DNA from: CAWJLE01 sp963843645 | GTDB taxonomy: Bacteria; Chloroflexota; Anaerolineae; DAOTYC01 | Length of the DNA: 64,000 nucleotides | Direction of reading: 5' to 3' | Assembly: GCA_963843645.1 (NCBI GenBank) | Contig: CAWJLE010000008.1 | Location: forward strand, 62,001-126,000 | Shown here: positions 52,140 to 59,869 of the stretch, in pieces | How positions within the stretch are numbered: position 1 is the first letter of the stretch | How the letters are laid out: the number at the start of each line of letters is the position of its first letter | Position numbers and translations under genes: made by a program | Notes under the pieces: generated by a model | Told to the model about the DNA's origin: nothing | The model's database searches: none | What the model saw: the letters and a program-made list of their open reading frames with translations, nothing else

Positions 52140-52325
52140 TCAGGCCCTGGTCTTGGTGGTAATACCGAACATTGCATATAGAGGGCAGAAGCCCAAAGCG
52201 GCGGTCAGGACGAGGATGACACCGATGGCGCCAAACCAGGTCTGTAACAATAGTCCGCCGGCGATCAACGCGACACCTAAAACCAATCGAATGATTCGAT
52301 CCAAAGAACCCAAATTGCCTGTCAT
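52140..52325 (-). CDS. DUF2892 (YgaP-like) membrane protein
   Basis: 61 residues, start ATG at 52325 with GGAGG about eight bases upstream. Two hydrophobic helices (IIRLVLGVALIAGGLLL and GAIGVILVLTAALGFCPLYA) with the family's GFCPLY motif. DUF2892 domains also occur fused to rhodanese in YgaP. Stand-alone copies like this one have no assigned role, though the conserved cysteine suggests a sulfur or thiol link. Confidence 0.87.
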   Translation of the reverse strand: MTGNLGSLDRIIRLVLGVALIAGGLLLQTWFGAIGVILVLTAALGFCPLYAMFGITTKTRA

Positions 52326-52397
52326 GTTTGAGAACCTCCTTCGACCACATCCCTGCTGTTCTCTTTACAACCTTTAGATGCAGGCGAAGGCAAAAGG

Positions 52398-52673
52398 TTA
52401 CATCTTTTCGCGGCCAGATTCGTGCGCATTTTTGCGGCGTGCGGCCAGCGCATCAGCCAGTCGGCCATAGAGCACGCGCTGCCGCTCCGCCGGAATGTGA
52501 ATCGAGCGGCCCTGCTGTCGAAACAGCAAAATCGTGCGCTGCGTCGAATCCAGGACGACGTGGCAGTTCCGGCAGGTGGCGATGTGCTCGCGCGCTTCCT
52601 GCGTCAACTCCTGATCCAGGTCGCCGTCGATGTAGTCCGAGAGGTATTGAACCAACGCTTCACAGTTCATCAT
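52398..52673 (-). CDS. Anti-sigma factor with zinc-finger domain
   Basis: 91 residues, soluble. The N-terminal zf-HC2 motif is HIATCRNCHVVL within MNCEALVQYLSDYIDGDLDQ..., with the His-x3-Cys-x2-Cys ligand pattern of ZAS anti-sigma factors. The rest is basic and has no membrane helix, so it is a cytoplasmic redox or metal sensor rather than a periplasmic one. It starts nine bases after the ECF sigma stop and should bind and inhibit that sigma factor. Confidence 0.9.
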   Translation of the reverse strand: MMNCEALVQYLSDYIDGDLDQELTQEAREHIATCRNCHVVLDSTQRTILLFRQQGRSIHIPAERQRVLYGRLADALAARRKNAHESGREKM

Positions 52674-52681
52674 CTTATCCT

Positions 52682-53362
52682 TCAGCCTTCCGGCACAGCC
52701 CCGTGGTCTGCCTCGGCTGGATTCGCTCCGGCGCGGCGACCGGGCTGAGTGCCGGGTCGCCCAGGCTTCGGCAGCCTTTCGACCCGTTCTTCGAAGTACG
52801 CGGAGAGCTTCTCCCGCAGCGTGAGGCGCGCGCGGTGCAGGCGAACCTTGACCGCGGCCTCGCTCAGGTTCAGGATCCGCGCCGTTTCCGCGGTGGACAT
52901 CTCTTCCACGTCGCGCAGCACGAACACCGACCGCAGGCCCGGACTCAGCGCGTCGATGGCCCGCTGCATCTCGGCGGACGCCTCCACGCTGCTGAGCACC
53001 TGGTCCGGAATCGTCTGCCAGTCGACCAGCTTGGCCGGCATCACGTCGATGTCGTCCGCGTCGTCGAGCTCCACCTGCGGCCGTGAGCGCCGCACCCGCA
53101 TCATCGCCTCGTTGTACGCCACGCGATAGAGCCAGGTGCCGATGCCGGCGCGCTCCTCGAAGCTGTCGACGTGCTCGATCAGCGCCAGGAACGTGTCCTG
53201 CACCACGCCGTCGGCCGCCTGCTCGTCGTGCAGCAGTCCGACCGCAAGGCGATAGAGCTTGTCCGCGAAACGCTCGAACGCAGCCGACAACACGGCCGGA
53301 TCGCGTCGTTTCAGCCCGGCCACCAGGGTTCGCTCATCCTCTACGGCGTGCTCTTCGGGCAA
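52682..53362 (-). CDS. ECF-family RNA polymerase sigma factor
   Basis: 226 residues starting at a TTG at 53362, chosen because CGGAGG is five to six bases upstream; the longer open frame to 53485 would read through a palindromic repeat. Region 2 is FERFADKLYRLAVGLLHDEQ and VVQDTFLALIEHVDSFEERAGIGTWLYRVA, and region 4 is LSPGLRSVFVLRDVEEMSTAETARILNLSEAAVKVRLHRAR. A Pro/Gly/Arg-rich tail of about 25 residues follows. With the adjacent ZAS anti-sigma factor it forms a two-gene stress-response module. Confidence 0.93.
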   Translation of the reverse strand: MPEEHAVEDERTLVAGLKRRDPAVLSAAFERFADKLYRLAVGLLHDEQAADGVVQDTFLALIEHVDSFEERAGIGTWLYRVAYNEAMMRVRRSRPQVELDDADDIDVMPAKLVDWQTIPDQVLSSVEASAEMQRAIDALSPGLRSVFVLRDVEEMSTAETARILNLSEAAVKVRLHRARLTLREKLSAYFEERVERLPKPGRPGTQPGRRAGANPAEADHGAVPEG

Positions 53363-53414
53363 CGTAATCCTCCGTACTTTAGATGAGTTCGACACGCCAA
53401 AGGTTACATTTTCC

Positions 53415-53447
53415 AAACTTCCGAAGTTTTGGAAACTTCGGAAGTTT
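53415..53447. repeat. ACTTCCGAAGTT hairpin (family C, copy 4)
   Basis: AAACTTCCGAAGTTTTGGAA is mirrored on the other side of a four-base loop, forming a perfect stem just upstream of the sigma-factor ribosome binding site, between it and the end of the RarA fusion gene. Confidence 0.8.
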
Positions 53448-53540
53448 AAGACATCGCACGCGTCTCGCCAGGGCGGACCTCTCACCGTCTCACCTCCAGG
53501 GAGAGCGCAGGGTGAGGATGAATCGCCTCTTGGTCTCTAC

Positions 53541-55799
53541 TCAGGCCGTGCGCTCGCGCGAGGCCAACACGTGCGCCTGCTTCGTCTCCCAGCCCACCGT
53601 CTGGTTGAGCAGGGCGCGCTCGAACGAGGCGCGCACGGCTACGAGCTCCTCGGCGGTGACGTGGCGGAGCAGGTGCGCGGCGTAAGACGGGCGGCCGCCC
53701 TCGGCCTCGCCGCTTGCCGGAAACCAGCGCGCGAACCGGGCCGGCCCGATCGGCGCCCGCGCGCGATGGGCGTGCAGGGCCACGGTGACGTGTTCGAGCC
53801 CGGTCTGCTGGAAGAGGGCGGCCAGGTCGGCGCCGTCCCAGTTGACCATGGGATCGTTCGGGTCGGCGTAGATGGCCTCTTCGGCTGCCCTGACGCGCGC
53901 AGCCAGGTCCTCGCCCAGCGGCGTCAGGTCGACGAGCGCGTACAGGCGCTGGCTGTGCCGGGGGACGACCTCGATCAGGCTGATCCGGCCCGTTTCCGCC
54001 AGCCGGCGCGCCAACACTTCGGCGACGTCGCGGCGCTTTGCCGGGTCGAGCGGCCCGAGCGCGTTGCGGCCGACGATCGCGTCGAAATGCAGACCGGGCT
54101 CGCCCGCAGCCTCGAGCAGCGCGGGCAAGTCCGCCGTGTCGCCGATTAGAACGACCGGACGCTCGACCTCGGACAGCCGCCCGGCCTGCTGGCGCAGCGC
54201 TTCGCCCGCCACCGGGTCGGCGGTCAGCGCCCACACGCTGCCTTCCGGCGTGCGGCGGAGCGCCTCCCAGGTCAGCAGCCCGCTGCCGGCGTTCAGGTCC
54301 AGCACCACGTCGTGGCGGCGCAGCTCTGCGGCGCTGAGCACGTGATCGCGCAGCTCGGCCAGCTGCCCCGCGGCCTCGCTGACCGTCCGCTGCAGCCAGC
54401 GGTCCTGGTCGCGGTCGCGCCGCGAGAACGTCAGCACTTCCGTGGGGTGCAGGCCGGCGTGCGAAGCGTCCAGCATAGCCGCCAGCTGCGCCTCCCGGCG
54501 GCGCGTCACCTGCTCGCGAATGGAGCGCTCGTAGCCCTGGTCCGACGGCTGGTAGAAGACCTTACCCTGCAGCGTATCCGGCAGGTACTGCTGGGCGACC
54601 CAGTGATCGCGATAGGCGTGCGGATACAGGTAGCCTTCGCCGTGGCCGAACCCTTCTTTGTCGCGGTTGGCGTCCTTCAGATGCGAGGGGACGTCCGACT
54701 CGCGCTCGGACTCGACGGTGTTGAGCGCGTCGAAGAACGCGAACGCCGAGTTCGATTTCGGCGCGGTCGCCAGGTAGAGCGCCGCCTCGGCCAGCTGGAA
54801 GCGGCCTTCCGGCATGCCCACGCGGTCGAACGCGGCGAAGCAGGCGGTGACCACCTCGATGGCGTGGGGATCGGCCAGGCCCACGTCTTCGCCGGCCAGG
54901 ATCAACATGCGGCGGAACAGGAAGTCGGGATCCTCGCCGGCATAGACCATCTTGGCCAGCCAGTACATGGCCGCGTCCGCGTCCGAGCCGCGCAGCGATT
55001 TGATGAAGGCCGAGATCGTGTCGAAGTGGATGTCGCCCTCTTTATCGTACAGCACGGCGCGGCGCTGGATGCTCTCCTCGGCCACCTCCATGTCCACCAC
55101 GATCACGCCGTCGTCGTTCGGCAGAGTGGTCTCCACGGCCAACTCCAGCGCGTTCAGCACGCTGCGGGCGTCGCCGTTGGCCACGTTCACCAGGTGTTCC
55201 AGGGCGTCTTCTTTCAGCTCCACGTTCAGGCGGCCATAGCCGCGCTCCTCGTCGGCCAGGGCGGCGCGGAGGATGCGGCCCAGGTCGTTCTCGTCCAGCG
55301 CGCGCAGCTGGAACACCCGGCTGCGGCTGACCAGCGGCCGGTTGACGGAGAAGAACGGGTTTTCCGTGGTCGCACCGACCAGGATGATGGTGCCGTTCTC
55401 GACCCAGGGCAGGAGCGCGTCTTGCTGCGCCTTGTTCCAGCGGTGCACCTCGTCCACGAACAGAATCGTCCGCTGGTTGTACATGCCGCGGCGCTCGCGG
55501 GCCTCTTTGATGGCTTCGCGGATGTCCGCCACGCCCGCCAACACGGCGTTGATGGTGATGAAGTGGCTGCGTGTGGTGTTGGCGATGACCATCGCCAGCG
55601 TCGTCTTGCCCACGCCGGGCGGCCCGTAGAGGATGATCGACGACAGCTGGTCGGCCTGGATGGCGCGCCGCAGCAGCCGCCCCGGACCGACGATGTGTTC
55701 CTGGCCGACGAACTCGTCCACCGTGCGCGGGCGCATGCGCGCGGCCAGCGGCGCCTCTTTCACGACGCGTTCATTCAGGGAATGATCGAACAGATCCAT
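53541..55799 (-). CDS. rarA: RarA (MgsA) AAA ATPase fused to a methyltransferase-like domain
   Basis: 752 residues. Residues 1-430 are RarA: GQEHIVGPGRLLRRAI, Walker A YGPPGVGKTT, Walker B ILFVDEVHRW, sensor 1 GATTENPFF and the C-terminal YLYPHAYRDHW block. RarA acts at stalled replication forks. Residues 450-740 form a different domain with VVLDLNAGSGLLTWEALRR, the glycine-rich shape of a class I methyltransferase SAM site, and FDAIVGRNALGPLDP, the acidic/NAL region. Such fusions are known as a 'RarA/unknown domain' form in some phyla. The ATG at 55799 has AAGGTGACGG upstream and a TTGTCT-N18-TATAAT promoter. Confidence 0.88.
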   Translation of the reverse strand: MDLFDHSLNERVVKEAPLAARMRPRTVDEFVGQEHIVGPGRLLRRAIQADQLSSIILYGPPGVGKTTLAMVIANTTRSHFITINAVLAGVADIREAIKEARERRGMYNQRTILFVDEVHRWNKAQQDALLPWVENGTIILVGATTENPFFSVNRPLVSRSRVFQLRALDENDLGRILRAALADEERGYGRLNVELKEDALEHLVNVANGDARSVLNALELAVETTLPNDDGVIVVDMEVAEESIQRRAVLYDKEGDIHFDTISAFIKSLRGSDADAAMYWLAKMVYAGEDPDFLFRRMLILAGEDVGLADPHAIEVVTACFAAFDRVGMPEGRFQLAEAALYLATAPKSNSAFAFFDALNTVESERESDVPSHLKDANRDKEGFGHGEGYLYPHAYRDHWVAQQYLPDTLQGKVFYQPSDQGYERSIREQVTRRREAQLAAMLDASHAGLHPTEVLTFSRRDRDQDRWLQRTVSEAAGQLAELRDHVLSAAELRRHDVVLDLNAGSGLLTWEALRRTPEGSVWALTADPVAGEALRQQAGRLSEVERPVVLIGDTADLPALLEAAGEPGLHFDAIVGRNALGPLDPAKRRDVAEVLARRLAETGRISLIEVVPRHSQRLYALVDLTPLGEDLAARVRAAEEAIYADPNDPMVNWDGADLAALFQQTGLEHVTVALHAHRARAPIGPARFARWFPASGEAEGGRPSYAAHLLRHVTAEELVAVRASFERALLNQTVGWETKQAHVLASRERTA

Positions 55800-56099
55800 C
55801 CGTCACCTTGTCTCAATCGACTTTACCGGATTATAGCACGGGCGCGGGGCGAAAGACAACGGGTGGGTGTATCGAGAGTGTGGAGAAGCGCCCGTGCCTG
55901 AACGCCTGGGACCCAGGGCAGCCGTACTTCTCGGTCAAAAGGGCTGTTGGAGAATGGCCGCAAATGCCATATAATCACCTTGCCAGCTTCCACTACAAAT
56001 CAAAAGGGGCTCTTGTCGTTTCGAGGAGACCAATTTGATCGGGAGCAGGTGCCAGGCGCTACACATCAGCCGAGACATCTTGATCAGGAGACCTGCTGA
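55800..56099. other. Divergent intergenic region between RarA and the membrane protein
   Basis: Holds the RarA promoter (minus strand, -10 box at 55830-55835 and -35 box at 55854-55859). I see no gene, repeat or hairpin of note in the rest. The plus-strand gene at 56100 has AGGAG upstream, but no clear promoter. Confidence 0.6.
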
Positions 56100-57056
56100 A
56101 TGCTACTCCGCCGCAGCCTCGAAGACACGCTTCACAGGCATCGGCTCTTTTTGGCCATCACGCTCGCAATTGCCGTCGGATTCGTCAATCTGTTTCTTAA
56201 GTACGCTGGATTGCCCAACGATATCAGCATCCCCCATTGCGGCGCACAACGGCTCATCGCCGGTCTCGATCCTTATTCGTGCCCCACCGGCGGAATGCCT
56301 TCGAATCCACTGACCACAATCCTGGTTTTGATTCCATTTGCATGGCTTCCGGCCGAGGTCGCCAGTGGAATCGTTGTTGGCCTGTCGACGGGTTTGCTGG
56401 CCTACGCCCTCAATCGAAAAGGAGAATCATGGAGACTGGTTGCACTGCTGAGTGTGCCATTCATTTATGCCGTGCAGGTTTCACAGTGGGCTCCGCTCCT
56501 CTTCGCAGCCATTTATCTTGAATGGCTATACCCCCTGGTATTGGTGAAACCGCATCTCGGTCTGTCGACGGCAGTCATGAAAGCAACCCCGATACGCTTG
56601 GGCATTCTCGCGGTGTTGAGTCTGGGGACTCTCGTACTTTACCCGGGATGGATTGGAGAGTGGCTGAGGCAGACGCACACCTACGACGGCTTCTTGCCTT
56701 TGCTGACTTTTCCCGGCCCGATTCTTCTGTTGGCCTTCCTCAGGTGGCGCAGCGACCCTGCCAGGTGGTTGTTGCTGTTGAGCGTTACTCCCCAGCGTGC
56801 ATGGTACGACCAACTCCTGTTGTGGGCGGTGCCCGCCAACCGACGCCAGGCGATTGCGCTCACGCTGTGCAGTTGGATCATGTGGCTACCTCACATATTG
56901 TGGGGGGCTCGCGCCCTCGGCAGCTACACGTATCCCTGGCTGATCATTTCTTTGTACTGCCCCGCTCTGGTCTTTGTCCTCACGGCCAATACCCAGAATA
57001 CCGCGATCGAGAGGGCACAGGCTTCGCTCACTCCTGAGGCGCGAACAAACACCTGA
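56100..57056 (+). CDS. Polytopic membrane protein, unknown (possible glycosyltransferase-like)
   Basis: 318 residues with about 8-9 hydrophobic spans (for example LFLAITLAIAVGFVNLFL, ILVLIPFAWLPAEVASGI, LGILAVLSLGTLVLYPGW). Codon use and the shorter, more A/T-rich runs differ from its neighbours, which suggests transfer or relaxed constraint. LVLVKPHLGLSTA is reminiscent of the 'KP' motif in membrane glycosyltransferases of the GT87/DUF2029 type, so a polyprenol-linked mannosyltransferase-like role is conceivable but not shown. AGGAG lies about ten bases upstream of the ATG. Confidence 0.6.
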   Translation: MLLRRSLEDTLHRHRLFLAITLAIAVGFVNLFLKYAGLPNDISIPHCGAQRLIAGLDPYSCPTGGMPSNPLTTILVLIPFAWLPAEVASGIVVGLSTGLLAYALNRKGESWRLVALLSVPFIYAVQVSQWAPLLFAAIYLEWLYPLVLVKPHLGLSTAVMKATPIRLGILAVLSLGTLVLYPGWIGEWLRQTHTYDGFLPLLTFPGPILLLAFLRWRSDPARWLLLLSVTPQRAWYDQLLLWAVPANRRQAIALTLCSWIMWLPHILWGARALGSYTYPWLIISLYCPALVFVLTANTQNTAIERAQASLTPEARTNT

Positions 57057-57093
57057 ACAGCACGCGTCTGGTGCCTCCCTATGGTAACAAATG

Positions 57094-57124
57094 GCGGGCG
57101 GTGCTCGAGATAGGCACCGCCCGC
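57094..57124. terminator. Bidirectional terminator hairpin
   Basis: GCGGGCGGTGC and GCACCGCCCGC form a perfect 11-bp stem between the convergent membrane-protein and superoxide-reductase genes. Confidence 0.7.
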
Positions 57125-57157
57125 TTGATGACACAGCCTCGGAGAACCCCTTGGCGC

Positions 57158-57553
57158 TTAACCGATCTTGATTTCCTTGCTGCTCTGCCAGAGCCCGTGG
57201 ATGTTGCAATAGGAGGTGGCGTGCAGGGTGCCCGGCTTGGAGATCTTCAGCTGCGCGACGACGCTGTGATTAGTGTAGACCGGGCCCTTGTTGGCGCCGT
57301 CGACCGACTCGCCGTGGGCGCTGAACTCGAAGTTGCCGACCTCGTGCGGGAACTTCTCGCCCTCCGCATAGTAGTAGAGCGAAATCCACCGGATGTGGTG
57401 CTCGGTCGTGTTGGGGTGCGCCACTTCCTTGCCGATGCTCACCGTGACGCTGAACATCTGGTCCGCTTTCACCTGGTCCGGCGCCTCGATAACAGGCACG
57501 TGTTTCTCCGACTTCCAGTCCGCTGTCTGAATGTACTTGCCGAGATCGTCCAT
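57158..57553 (-). CDS. Superoxide reductase (neelaredoxin type)
   Basis: 131 residues with the iron site of class II superoxide reductases: the EKHVPVI motif carries the catalytic Glu-Lys and first His, HPNTTEHHI supplies the next histidines, and CNIHGLW supplies the Cys and last His. No N-terminal desulforedoxin domain, so it lacks the second iron centre. It reduces superoxide to hydrogen peroxide without making oxygen, which suits microaerobic or anaerobic life. AGGAGGGT lies 12 nt before the ATG. Electron donor not found nearby. Confidence 0.93.
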   Translation of the reverse strand: MDDLGKYIQTADWKSEKHVPVIEAPDQVKADQMFSVTVSIGKEVAHPNTTEHHIRWISLYYYAEGEKFPHEVGNFEFSAHGESVDGANKGPVYTNHSVVAQLKISKPGTLHATSYCNIHGLWQSSKEIKIG

Positions 57554-57713
57554 GTTGTGTTGTACCCTCCTGTGTTAGAATAATTGGACGTCCTGCTTGG
57601 ATATGTGCTCCGTTGCTCAACCGTGGAACAGCAACTAGAACGCTGAAGGAGAAAGAAGTGGAAATTCGTTCAACGAGAGGCGACTCCAGGGCCTGCGAGG
57701 GACCGGACGTACG

Positions 57714-58406
57714 CTAGTCAGACGACGACGGCTCCGACACTTCGACCGGGACGACCACAACCCGGCCGCCGGTCCATTCGACGACACGAATGGGGGTGCC
57801 ACGTGAAAGGACGGACTGGCCTTCGGCTCGGGCGCTGAAGGTCATGCGTGTGCCGCGGATCGTGGCGGCAACCGCGCCGAAACTGTCCTGTGGGATAGGC
57901 ACGGTGACCTCACCGGGCGCGCCGACCACGTCCGCGCAAGCCACCGTCGAGGTCGACGGTCCAAAGAACCAGCGGCCTGAGCGCGAGTAGGTGATCAGCG
58001 CCGCAACCAGGCCAACAGCCGACGAGGCGAGGAGTCGCTCCAGACCGGGGCCAAGCCAGCGCTGAGACACGAGGCCGAAAAGCGCGAGGGCGGAGAGCCC
58101 AATGCCGACGACGGTGACGAATCGCAGAAGAATCAGCGGCTCATCGCGACAGTCCAGCGAGGTCATAGCGGAAGGACTCAGGTAGACGCTCTCTTTCGGC
58201 AGGATGACCTCATCCAGGTCTCCTGAGCCGACCACGTCCATGCTGGAAAGCCGGATTTCGGGCATTCCATGCAGCCGCCGGGCAATCAGCGCGATGACCG
58301 TGGCCAAAACTCCCAGGGCCAGCGCCACCCCGTAAACGGCATTCGATCCGCCAAAGCCCAACCCGTCGGCCAAAAATGACCTCCACTCCGCTTTGGTCGC
58401 AATCAC
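57714..58406 (-). CDS. Membrane protein with NfeD-like OB domain
   Basis: 230 residues starting at a GTG at 58406; an ATG further out lies before the promoter and cannot be used. Two or three membrane spans (AVYGVALALGVLATVIALIA and VVGIGLSALALFGLV) precede a soluble C-terminal domain (about 165-230) with GAPGEVTVPIPQDSFGAVAA, FSARAEGQSVLSRGTPIRVV and VVVVPVEV, the OB-fold pattern of NfeD. Such proteins work with stomatin-type partners in membrane quality control. No partner is nearby. Confidence 0.75.
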   Translation of the reverse strand: MIATKAEWRSFLADGLGFGGSNAVYGVALALGVLATVIALIARRLHGMPEIRLSSMDVVGSGDLDEVILPKESVYLSPSAMTSLDCRDEPLILLRFVTVVGIGLSALALFGLVSQRWLGPGLERLLASSAVGLVAALITYSRSGRWFFGPSTSTVACADVVGAPGEVTVPIPQDSFGAVAATIRGTRMTFSARAEGQSVLSRGTPIRVVEWTGGRVVVVPVEVSEPSSSD

Positions 58407-58424
58407 CGATAATTCCTGAACAGG

Positions 58425-58454
58425 ATTATAGCACGACTGCGAGCGGCAAGTCAA
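58425..58454 (-). promoter_or_regulatory. Promoter of the NfeD-like gene
   Basis: On the minus strand TTGACT, 18 nt, TATAAT. The -10 box is only about 20 nt from the GTG start, which rules out longer start codons for the gene. Confidence 0.75.
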
Positions 58455-58457
58455 AAG

Positions 58458-58510
58458 GGCGGGGCAATTGCATTAAACTGCGGCGCCGGTCCCGGCAGCC
58501 TTCAAGGCTC
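58458..58510. repeat. Partial end of repeat family B (GGCAATTGCATTAAA)
   Basis: GGGGCAATTGCATTAAACTG followed by GCCGGTCCCGGCAGCC matches the left end and the TCCCGGCGATTG part of the family B elements, but the rest of the unit is missing. Probably a decayed or truncated copy. Confidence 0.5.
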
Positions 58511-59140
58511 GGAAGTCTCCGCGTGGAGGCCCGGCCGCCTCGGCGCCTTCTGCGCGGAGACGAAGCGGTTGCCGGCGAGGTAGACGCGCCAGGGCACGAC
58601 CGCCGCCTGGCCCAAATTGCCGTTGATGCCGATGCGCGGCGACGTCGCAATCCGCGCGGGCTCCGGCGGCGCGTCGTCCTCCACGAACAGCACGTCGCTC
58701 TGCGTCAGGTCGACGCCGTTGAGCCGCCGGTCGATGTCCAGGGCCACGCACAGCTTGCCGGGACCGTTCGTCAGCTCGTGGTCGGGACGCCCCGGCCGGC
58801 GCGCGCGCATGACGTCCAGGCCTTCGCGCGGCTCCAGGCCGCGGATGAGGATGGCCGCGGGAAAGCCCGCCCGTCCGGTCACGACGTTCAGGCACCAGTA
58901 CATGCCGTAGATGAAGTAGATGTACGCTCGACCCGGCGGCCCGTACATGACCTCCGTCCGGGACGTGCGCCCGTGCGCGGCGTGGGAGGCCTGGTCCGCT
59001 TCGCCCACGTAGGCCTCCCCCTCCACGATCAGGCCGGACAGGCGCCGCCCGTCGATGACCCGCACGAGGCGCTTGCCGAGCAAATCCCGGGCCACTTGCA
59101 GCGTGTCCCGATCGTAGAACGACACGTCCAGTTTTTCCAC
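58502..59140 (-). CDS. 3-methyladenine DNA glycosylase (AAG/MPG family)
   Basis: 212 residues from a GTG at 59140, chosen because GGGGGAG lies about eight bases upstream. Family blocks: LLGKRLVRVIDGRRLSGLIV, EGEAYVGEADQASHAAHG, RTEVMYGPPGRAYIYFIYGM, and LTNGPGKLCVALDIDRRLNG. The enzyme removes alkylated and deaminated purines in base-excision repair. The glutamate in EGEAY is the catalytic acid region and the Tyr pair in YIYFIYGM is the intercalating core. Monocistronic, convergent with nothing nearby on its 3' side. Confidence 0.93.
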   Translation of the reverse strand: MEKLDVSFYDRDTLQVARDLLGKRLVRVIDGRRLSGLIVEGEAYVGEADQASHAAHGRTSRTEVMYGPPGRAYIYFIYGMYWCLNVVTGRAGFPAAILIRGLEPREGLDVMRARRPGRPDHELTNGPGKLCVALDIDRRLNGVDLTQSDVLFVEDDAPPEPARIATSPRIGINGNLGQAAVVPWRVYLAGNRFVSAQKAPRRPGLHAETSEP

Positions 59141-59205
59141 GCCACGCTCCCCCACGTCTGATTGGGCTATTCTACCACAGGTGCGGCTTGCGCGTTCAAT
59201 ATCGA

Positions 59206-59320
59206 CGGGCACGGCAGACCTCTCTCCCGGCCTCTCCCCTGAGAAGGGAGAGGAGCAAGTCGTTGCCGTTCTCCTCTCCCTTCTCAGGGGAGAGGCCGGG
59301 AGAGAGGTCTGCCGTGCCCG
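59206..59320. repeat. Palindromic repeat family A, copy 5
   Basis: Perfect arms of about 50 bp start CGGGCACGGCAGACCTCTCT and are inverted at the other end. The loop CAAGTCGTTGCCGTTCT is identical to copy 3 except for the last base. It fills the gap between the AAG gene and the cold-shock promoter. Confidence 0.9.
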
Positions 59321-59404
59321 CGTGCATCGCTCTCCTTTCCACGGTCGCCCTCACCCACGAGGCCGGCCATGGACAGAGATCATACGCCCAAATTCGCATT
59401 TCGC

Positions 59405-59433
59405 TTGACAGGACACCCGGAATGTGGTACTAT
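59405..59433 (+). promoter_or_regulatory. Consensus promoter of the cold-shock gene
   Basis: TTGACA, 17 nt, TACTAT. The start codon is about 150 nt downstream, which leaves a long leader with a hairpin (GCCGCAAGG...CCTGGCGGC, about 59488-59516) and a following T-run, similar to cold-shock mRNA leaders or attenuators. Confidence 0.75.
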
Positions 59434-59589
59434 CACGCGGAGAGGCGAGTTGCACCTGAAGATGAGCGGTTATTTTGAGGGGGGGCCGCAAGGTCTGTTT
59501 GTCAGCCTGGCGGCTTTTTGTTGCGTGCACAGACTACGATTCCCTCACGCGCCCACAAGTGTGGCCTCGGAAAGGGATATCTATTGGAT

Positions 59590-59805
59590 ATGACTGTAAA
59601 GCGTTTGAGTGGGACCGTCAAGACGTTCGACGGATCGAAAGGTTACGGCTTCATCGAGGTGGCCGGCGACAGCCAGCCGGTGTTCGTGTATTACACCTCC
59701 ATCGTGGGCGACAGGTATCGGCTCCTGCGAACCGGCGACAAGGTCGAGTTTGCGGTGGAGGAGGCGCCACAAGGACCTCGCGCGGTCGAAGTCACGAAGC
59801 TGTAG
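59590..59805 (+). CDS. Cold-shock domain protein
   Basis: 71 residues from the ATG at 59590 (GGAAAGGGATATC upstream). KGYGFIEV is RNP1 and VFVYYTSI is RNP2, where the more usual form is VFVHFSAI, so two aromatic positions are changed. It binds single-stranded RNA/DNA. The long structured leader fits temperature-linked expression. A terminator with CCCCGG/CCGGGG and TTTTT directly follows. Confidence 0.93.
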   Translation: MTVKRLSGTVKTFDGSKGYGFIEVAGDSQPVFVYYTSIVGDRYRLLRTGDKVEFAVEEAPQGPRAVEVTKL

Positions 59806-59816
59806 CGCATCGCTTG

Positions 59817-59844
59817 CCCCGGTGAGACTTTCGCCGGGGTTTTT
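59817..59844 (+). terminator. Intrinsic terminator after the cold-shock gene
   Basis: CCCCGGTGAGA and CTTTCGCCGGGG pair (with a small mismatch) and TTTTT follows at once. This ends the short cold-shock transcript 25 nt before the RNase J start region. Confidence 0.85.
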
Positions 59845-59869
59845 GCAAGCAGAGAAGGATGTGGGCGAG

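Noticed and set aside
54312..55901. 529-codon open frame antisense to the RarA fusion
   Set aside because: Opposite the AAA ATPase motifs, no start signal, and the translation lacks any known domain.
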